Of a stretch of 64,000 nucleotides of DNA, positions 59,085 to 64,000 are shown piece after piece. Numbering within the stretch: position 1 is the stretch's first letter; each line of letters starts with the position of its first letter. This DNA comes from Pseudoalteromonas sp. A25 (GTDB taxonomy: Bacteria > Pseudomonadota > Gammaproteobacteria > Enterobacterales > Alteromonadaceae). The notes below the pieces were generated by a model. That model made no database searches. It worked only from the letters and a program-made list of their open reading frames with translations, and was not told the DNA's origin. The DNA is taken from assembly GCF_009176705.1 (NCBI RefSeq), contig NZ_AP021846.1, positions 207,501-271,500 on the forward strand, in the 5' to 3' direction. A program made the translations under genes and the position numbers.

Positions 59085-60512
59085 ATGGACAAGCAGATAA
59101 AAGTCAAAAATATCCCTTCAGAGGTAAAAATCCAAAAACCGGATAATTTGCAGCCGGATAGGTTTAACCCAAGAAACCGTATTTATGTGCGTGCAGTGCA
59201 GGGGCTACATCAATTGCTGCGAAAGCGTATTGGGTTTGTGGGAATGTTAGCTTTTATGCTGTTACCTTGGCTAAGTTTTAATGGCCAGCAAGCGGTGCTG
59301 TTTGACTTGTTTGAGCAAAAATTCAATATATTTGGCTTGACCTTATTACCACAAGACTTGACGATTTTAGCTTTTATTTTAATGATCGCGGCCTTTGCAT
59401 TGTTTTTAGTTACCACATTTTATGGCCGTGTATGGTGCGGTTATACTTGTCCGCAAACCGTCTGGACATTTATATTTATCTGGTTTGAAGAAAAATTTGA
59501 AGGAACTGCGAATCAGCGTAAAAAGCTCGATCAACGAAACATGGATTTTGACAAGTTTTGGCGCAAAACAGCCAAACACGGTAGTTGGATGATGTTTTCG
59601 TTATACACTGCTTTCACTTTTGTCGGTTATTTTACGCCAATACGTGAGTTGCTGCCGGATGTCTTAACTTTTTCAGCCAGTGGCTATGCCACAATTAGCA
59701 TTCTGGTTTTTGCGATATGTACATACGGAAATGCTGGGTGGATGCGCGAGATCATGTGTTTACATATATGCCCTTATTCACGTTTTCAGTCTGCGATGTT
59801 TGATAAGGATACCTTTACAGTCAGCTACGATGCGGCGCGAGGAGAATCTAGAGGTCCTCGCTCTCGTAAGCAAGACCCTAAAGAGCTTGGTTTAGGTGAT
59901 TGTATTGACTGCAACTTGTGTGTTCAGGTATGTCCTACCGGCATTGATATCCGCAACGGCTTGCAATATGAATGTATTAACTGTGGCGCTTGTATCGATG
60001 CTTGTGATGGCGTGATGGATAAAATGAACTATCCAAGAGGCCTTATCTCTTATACAACAGAACGTAATTTAGAAGCGTCGGCTGAAAAGACTAAACCAGT
60101 GCGTGGCAAATTAGTGGGCTATGTGTGTATCTTGCTTGTGTTATCGGGAGCACTTGTTGCTAATATCGTGATGCGTAAACCAATGGAGCTGGATATCATT
60201 CGTGATAGAAATCAGCTGTATCGGGTAAACTTTGAAGGATTAGTGGAAAATACTTATACCTTAAAAGTTATTAATAAAGCACAAGCGACTCGCTCTTATA
60301 ACATTGATGTTGTGGGGTTGAATAATTTTAAGTTCTTAGGCAAGCAGCAAATTACGGTCGAAGCAGGACGCTCGTTAGATGTACCACTGTCAATAGTGAT
60401 TGACCCATATGACTTGAAAAAACCAGTCACTGAGTTTGAGTTTGTAATTTATCCTGTGGATAAGCCTGATAGTCGCGTAGCGCAGCAGACAAACTTTTTT
60501 AAAGGAAAATAG
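59085..60512 (+). CDS. ccoG: Cytochrome c oxidase accessory protein CcoG
   Basis: CcoG (RdxA/FixG) is a membrane ferredoxin that reduces copper during assembly of cbb3-type cytochrome oxidase. The 475-residue product has several membrane helices, the motif FYGRVWCGYTCPQTVW, two 4Fe-4S motifs (CIDCNLCVQVCPTG and CINCGACIDACD) and a C-terminal Ig-like periplasmic domain. No ccoNOP genes are in the window. It is followed by a strong terminator. Confidence 0.95.
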   Translation: MDKQIKVKNIPSEVKIQKPDNLQPDRFNPRNRIYVRAVQGLHQLLRKRIGFVGMLAFMLLPWLSFNGQQAVLFDLFEQKFNIFGLTLLPQDLTILAFILMIAAFALFLVTTFYGRVWCGYTCPQTVWTFIFIWFEEKFEGTANQRKKLDQRNMDFDKFWRKTAKHGSWMMFSLYTAFTFVGYFTPIRELLPDVLTFSASGYATISILVFAICTYGNAGWMREIMCLHICPYSRFQSAMFDKDTFTVSYDAARGESRGPRSRKQDPKELGLGDCIDCNLCVQVCPTGIDIRNGLQYECINCGACIDACDGVMDKMNYPRGLISYTTERNLEASAEKTKPVRGKLVGYVCILLVLSGALVANIVMRKPMELDIIRDRNQLYRVNFEGLVENTYTLKVINKAQATRSYNIDVVGLNNFKFLGKQQITVEAGRSLDVPLSIVIDPYDLKKPVTEFEFVIYPVDKPDSRVAQQTNFFKGK

Positions 60513-60538
60513 TCCAGTACACTAGGGCGACTGATAAG

Positions 60539-60560
60539 AGCGGGGAAACCCGCTTTTTTT
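60539..60560 (+). terminator. ccoG terminator
   Basis: AGCGGG-GAAA-CCCGCT is a 6-bp GC-rich stem with a GAAA tetraloop followed by a long T run. It ends 17 bases before the srkA start. Confidence 0.88.
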
Positions 60561-60576
60561 ATAACTAGAGAGAATT

Positions 60577-61551
60577 ATGAGCGAATTTAGCTTTGCAAAC
60601 CTAACCCCTGATTTCATTTTAGATGCTATTGAGAGCGTGGGCGTATATCCCGAGTCAGGATTATTGGCGCTAAACAGCTATGAAAACAGGGTGTATCAGT
60701 TTAAAGCTGATGATAATCGCCGCTATGTCGCTAAATTCTATCGGCCACATCGTTGGAGTGACGAGCAAATTTTAGAAGAGCATCAGTTTGCATTTAGTCT
60801 GCAAGATGCTGAGGTGCCAGTGGTTGCGCCAATCGTGCGTGATGGTGACAGTCTGTTTCACTATCAAGGTTATCGCTTTGCGCTGTTTCCAAGCGTCGGT
60901 GGGCGCCAATTTGAGATGGACAACTTGGATAGTTTAGAAATACTAGGTCGTTACATTGGTCGTATGCACAGTGTTGCTGGTACGCAGCAATTTCAACACC
61001 GCCCTAGTATTAATTGCCAAGATTATCTATACAATGCAAGGGATGCTTTACTTAATAGCCAATTGCTTCCAATGCATTTGGAAACTTCTTTTGTTACCAT
61101 TCTTGATCATTTAATTGACAAAACACAGCAACAATATCATCAAGTTGAGCAGATCCGTTTGCATGGAGACTGTCATGCTGGCAATATTCTCTGGGCTGGT
61201 GATAGTTTAATGTTGGTTGACTTAGATGACTGTCGACAAGGCCCGATGATCCAAGACTTATGGATGATGCTAAATGGTGACCAGCAAGAACAGATAATAC
61301 AACTCGATACGTTATTGTCGGGTTATGAAGAGTTTAACGCGTTTGATCAGCGTCAGTTAAGTTTAATTGAACCGCTGCGTGCTATGCGTATGGTGCATTA
61401 TATGGGGTGGATTGCCACTCGTTGGCAAGATCCTGCTTTTCCACGGAACTTTTCGTGGTTTGCAACTGACAAATACTGGGAACAACAGATTTTGGCACTA
61501 AAAGAGCAGTTTGCCACGTTACATGAACCTGCGCTGAGATTAATTCCATAA
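60577..61551 (+). CDS. srkA: Stress response kinase A (YihE)
   Basis: SrkA is a cytoplasmic Ser/Thr kinase of the APH/choline kinase fold that counters stress-induced death in E. coli. The 324-residue product has the N-terminal SYENRVYQFKADDNRRYVAKFYRP, the catalytic LHGDCHAGNILW and the metal site LVDLDDCRQGPMIQDLW. It precedes dsbA by 16 bases, as in E. coli. A terminator just upstream requires promoter activity within the short gap or readthrough. Confidence 0.94.
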   Translation: MSEFSFANLTPDFILDAIESVGVYPESGLLALNSYENRVYQFKADDNRRYVAKFYRPHRWSDEQILEEHQFAFSLQDAEVPVVAPIVRDGDSLFHYQGYRFALFPSVGGRQFEMDNLDSLEILGRYIGRMHSVAGTQQFQHRPSINCQDYLYNARDALLNSQLLPMHLETSFVTILDHLIDKTQQQYHQVEQIRLHGDCHAGNILWAGDSLMLVDLDDCRQGPMIQDLWMMLNGDQQEQIIQLDTLLSGYEEFNAFDQRQLSLIEPLRAMRMVHYMGWIATRWQDPAFPRNFSWFATDKYWEQQILALKEQFATLHEPALRLIP

Positions 61552-61567
61552 AAATTGAGAGATATCC

Positions 61568-62200
61568 ATGTTTAAAACAATAAAACAATCCCTTTTGCTA
61601 CTGTTTATACCCATGTTGGCATTTGCGGTAAATGCTGCAGACTTTGCTGATGGTAAGCATTATCAAACCATCGATAATAAAAAAAGTGACACCCCAAAAG
61701 TCACTGAGTTTTTCTCGTTCTACTGCCCTCATTGTTATCAATTTGAACCCGTTGCTTTAGCGCTTGAACAAAACTTGCCTAAAGGTGCCACATTTGAAAA
61801 AAGCCATGTGAACTTTTTGGGTGGGTTACCTGCACAAGTGCAGAGCAACCTTAGCTATGCGTATATCATCGCGCAGCAATTTGGCAAGGAAAAGCAAGTA
61901 GCAGCGCAAATATTTGAGAGTATTCATCAGAAGAAGGTGAATTTTTCAGATATTAAAGATGTGAAAAAACTATTGGAACTAAACGGTATCAGTGAAAAAG
62001 AGTTTGATCAAAGCATGAGTAGTATGTTGGTGATTGCGGCAGAGAAAAAGATGCAGGATCAGCAAGAACTATTTGGAAAGCTTGGCGCTCTGAGCGGAGT
62101 TCCTACATTTATTGTAAGCGACAAGTACAAGATCAATATGAAGGAGCTGAAAAGCCAAGCTGAATTAGAGTCATTAGTAAAATACTTGCTAGAGAAATAA
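61568..62200 (+). CDS. dsbA: Thiol:disulfide interchange protein DsbA, CPHC type
   Basis: Periplasmic DsbA donates disulfides to secreted proteins. The 210-residue precursor has a signal peptide (to about residue 23), thioredoxin fold with active site C53-PH-C56 and the cis-Pro loop GVPTFIVSDKY. CPHC is the classical oxidising DsbA motif. It lies behind srkA and 15 bases ahead of a second dsbA. Confidence 0.94.
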   Translation: MFKTIKQSLLLLFIPMLAFAVNAADFADGKHYQTIDNKKSDTPKVTEFFSFYCPHCYQFEPVALALEQNLPKGATFEKSHVNFLGGLPAQVQSNLSYAYIIAQQFGKEKQVAAQIFESIHQKKVNFSDIKDVKKLLELNGISEKEFDQSMSSMLVIAAEKKMQDQQELFGKLGALSGVPTFIVSDKYKINMKELKSQAELESLVKYLLEK

Positions 62201-62215
62201 GGATTGGAGAAAGAT

Positions 62216-62845
62216 ATGTTGAAGTTCATTAAAGCAGCTGCGGTGGCGATGATGTTGCCTATGTTAGCAAATGCAGCTCAGTTTGAAGAAGGTGTGCACT
62301 ACGAGGTAGTAGCTGAGCGAGGCACCAAAAAGCCAGAAGTAACCGAGTACTTTTCATTTTACTGCCCGGCTTGTAATGCATTTGAACCGCTCATTGCTGA
62401 GTTTAAACCAAAATTAGACAAAGACGTAAAATTCAAAAAGAGTCATGTAAACTTTGTGGGTCCTCGCGATCCAGAAATACAAGAGTTAATGGCGAACGCA
62501 TTAGCAACCGCTGCGGTATTACCACAAAAAGATGCTGTTGTTTCAGCGCTGTTTTCTCATATTCACGCAAAGCGTGGAAAAATAAATGAGCTTGCTGATA
62601 TTAAAGATATTTTTGTTTCGCAGGGCGTTGATGCGACTAAATTTGATAAGTTGTATAAAAGTTTTGCCGTACGTACAAAAGCGTCTCGTATGACTCGTAT
62701 GCAAGAGCAACTGCAAGAAAAAGGTGCACTGACTGGTGTTCCAATGTTTATCGTTAATGGTAAATACAAGCTACTATTACGTGAATCTAAAACCACAACA
62801 CCTGAGCAGATCAGCGCTTTGATCAACTATTTAGCTGCTAAGTAA
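62216..62845 (+). CDS. Second DsbA-family thiol:disulfide oxidoreductase, CPAC type
   Basis: The 209-residue precursor has a signal peptide (MLKFIKAAAVAMMLPMLANA) and DsbA fold, but the active site is C50-PA-C53 and the cis-Pro loop is GVPMFIVNGKY. These differences from its neighbour may change redox potential or partners. ATG at 62216 follows GGAGAAAG; a TTG at 62204 overlaps that site. It likely arose by duplication and is co-transcribed. Confidence 0.9.
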   Translation: MLKFIKAAAVAMMLPMLANAAQFEEGVHYEVVAERGTKKPEVTEYFSFYCPACNAFEPLIAEFKPKLDKDVKFKKSHVNFVGPRDPEIQELMANALATAAVLPQKDAVVSALFSHIHAKRGKINELADIKDIFVSQGVDATKFDKLYKSFAVRTKASRMTRMQEQLQEKGALTGVPMFIVNGKYKLLLRESKTTTPEQISALINYLAAK

Positions 62846-62867
62846 TAGTGACTGAGTGTGTAACATT

Positions 62868-62892
62868 AAAAAGCCTCTTAACGAGGCTTTTT
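62868..62892. terminator. Bidirectional terminator
   Basis: AAAAAGCCTC and GAGGCTTTTT form a 10-bp perfect stem with loop TTAAC, giving a T run in both directions. It serves the dsbA pair and the convergent sigma-factor gene. Confidence 0.9.
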
Positions 62893-62897
62893 GCTAT

Positions 62898-64000
62898 TTA
62901 AAATAAACGAACTAAACGACCGCTATTTTCTAGGCCGTAATATAGACCTGCAGCACCACTTAATAATCCTAAGACTAATCCTGCTAAGCCAATAACATGA
63001 GATTTGACACCAAACTTGGCATTTTTTGAAAACAGCGCTTGGTGCACATTGTACTGGCCTAAAGATAAAAATATCGCCAATAAAAGATAGGCAATTGCTG
63101 GCATAAACCAACCCTCGGTATATGTATATCCTATTGCCATCACCAACGTACAAATAATGATACCAAGGGAGTTAAGTTTACCCGATTGCTTAATGCTATT
63201 TTTTGTTTTGTTATCGCGACATAGTGATGCTACGCAATGAGTATTCATTATGTTGGCCAATAGTGCTGCGAGGCCGCCAATAAAAGCGCCCGAAAATATC
63301 AATGACACTTTCCCTACGCTACCAGAGAGTAGTTTTGAACCAGCTGCACTAGCTGCACTAGCTGCACTAGCTGTCGTTGATGTCGTAAGGCTCGTTAAGC
63401 TAATAATACTCACCGGTGCGGATGAAAGTAAAATTTGGCCATAGCGCGCTAACACTTGTTCCTTAAGTAGTTCACGAGCACGTTGAAGGCGTTTTCGTAC
63501 ATTGCTATCGGATAGCCCAAGCAATGTCGCAACTGCTTTGCTATCTTGTGCTTCACGATAAAACAGTATAACTATTTCTCTGCTTTCATCTGGCAAATTG
63601 CTAATGAGTGCGTGCACAATGTCACGTTGCTCAGACTTAAGCAGATTAATTTCCTGAATATGCTGCTGTGTACTGAGAGTCTCAAGGCACGCTTGTAGCC
63701 GCTCTTCATTAAAAACGATATGGCTTTTGTTATCACGTAAGAAGTTTATTGCGGTATGCCGAGTGATCTGCCTTATCCATGGTAAAAAGCTATGATTATT
63801 TTTGAGCTTTGCTAAGTCTTGCCAAGCCTTTAAAAAGACCTGCTGACTGACATCTTGAGTGGCATCTCTATCTTTGGTAATTGCCAATGCGATACTGTCG
63901 ACTGTGCTAGTGGTAACTGCGACTAATTTGTTAAATGCGTTTATATCCCCTTGTCGGGCTTTTAGCACATTATTTTCAAGTTGTTGCTCGAAACTTGATA
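62898..64000 (-). CDS. Sigma-70 (ECF-like) factor fused to a membrane domain, 5' partial
   Basis: The N-terminal half has sigma region 2 (DATQDVSQQVFLKAWQDL and FLPWIRQITRHTAINFLRD) and region 4 (LPDESREIVILFYREAQDSK, VATLLGLSDSNVRKRLQRAR). After an Ala/Ser-rich linker the C-terminal half has four hydrophobic segments, so the protein is probably membrane-bound. The frame is open to base 64000 (translating ...FEQQLENNVLKARQGD), so the true start lies outside. It is convergent with the dsbA genes. Targets and any anti-sigma role of the membrane part are unknown. Confidence 0.88.
   Translation of the reverse strand, partial: SSFEQQLENNVLKARQGDINAFNKLVAVTTSTVDSIALAITKDRDATQDVSQQVFLKAWQDLAKLKNNHSFLPWIRQITRHTAINFLRDNKSHIVFNEERLQACLETLSTQQHIQEINLLKSEQRDIVHALISNLPDESREIVILFYREAQDSKAVATLLGLSDSNVRKRLQRARELLKEQVLARYGQILLSSAPVSIISLTSLTTSTTASAASAASAAGSKLLSGSVGKVSLIFSGAFIGGLAALLANIMNTHCVASLCRDNKTKNSIKQSGKLNSLGIIICTLVMAIGYTYTEGWFMPAIAYLLLAIFLSLGQYNVHQALFSKNAKFGVKSHVIGLAGLVLGLLSGAAGLYYGLENSGRLVRLF
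63343..63372. repeat. 9-base tandem repeat in the sigma-factor gene
   Basis: GCTGCACTA repeats three times in a row, encoding repeated Ser-Ala-Ala in the linker between the sigma and membrane halves. The unit is a multiple of three, so copy change would alter linker length without a frameshift. Confidence 0.75.

Noticed and set aside
63343..63372. Tandem repeat as a phase-variation switch
   Set aside because: The unit is nine bases, so copy change keeps the reading frame.

Overview
This window looks like chromosome of a marine gammaproteobacterium, most likely Pseudoalteromonas or a close relative in the Alteromonadales. That assignment is inference from gene content and order: an rrn operon end beside a DUF2959 lipoprotein gene and yihY, a desaturase-sthA unit divergent from fabR, hslR-hslO, srkA-dsbA, and a gsp cluster. 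I saw no tRNA gene, insertion sequence, prophage or CRISPR array.

Layout. 1-2320: 3' two-thirds of a 23S rRNA gene, a spacer without tRNA, 5S rRNA and the rrn terminator. 2.4-7.3 kb: housekeeping genes (DUF2959 lipoprotein, yihY, proline iminopeptidase, dtd, a spermidine-synthase-like protein, yiiD). 7.3-13.8 kb: accessory genes (periplasmic binding protein, AraC/MFS divergent pair, LysR/MFS divergent pair, GNAT, DUF1707 protein). 13.9-18.1 kb: a periplasmic GH97 alpha-glucosidase and a two-gene unit of a cupredoxin-like protein and an outer-membrane barrel. 18.1-21.5 kb: sthA and a membrane acyl desaturase, divergent from fabR, with a FabR-type operator between them.

21.8-31.9 kb is the most unusual stretch: six consecutive plus-strand genes, all encoding proteins with Sec signal peptides. 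They are a vibriolysin-like M4 metalloprotease with PKD and GEVED-like modules, a 660-residue protein ending in a Hint (hedgehog/intein) autoprocessing domain, a GEVED-domain protein, and three divergent paralogues whose layout resembles the MACPF-like pore-forming part of stonustoxin (SNTX) proteins. The three paralogues share two exact cysteine spacings, CX7C and C-terminal CX8C. I propose a secreted multi-component pore-forming or surface system, which a type II secretion system could export; the complete gsp cluster lies 14 kb downstream. The function is inference.

32-37 kb: the leuABCD operon, preceded by an attenuator with a 22-residue leader peptide that uses all six leucine codons. 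37-46 kb: a secreted unknown protein, globin, TerB, hemN, a chemoreceptor, pckA with two identical palindromic upstream sites, and hslR-hslO. 46.3-57.7 kb: type II secretion genes gspC to gspN, tightly overlapped. 57.7-64 kb: a UPF0149 protein, a small two-gene unit of unknown function, ccoG, srkA, two tandem dsbA genes with different active sites, and a sigma-factor/membrane-domain fusion cut by the window end.
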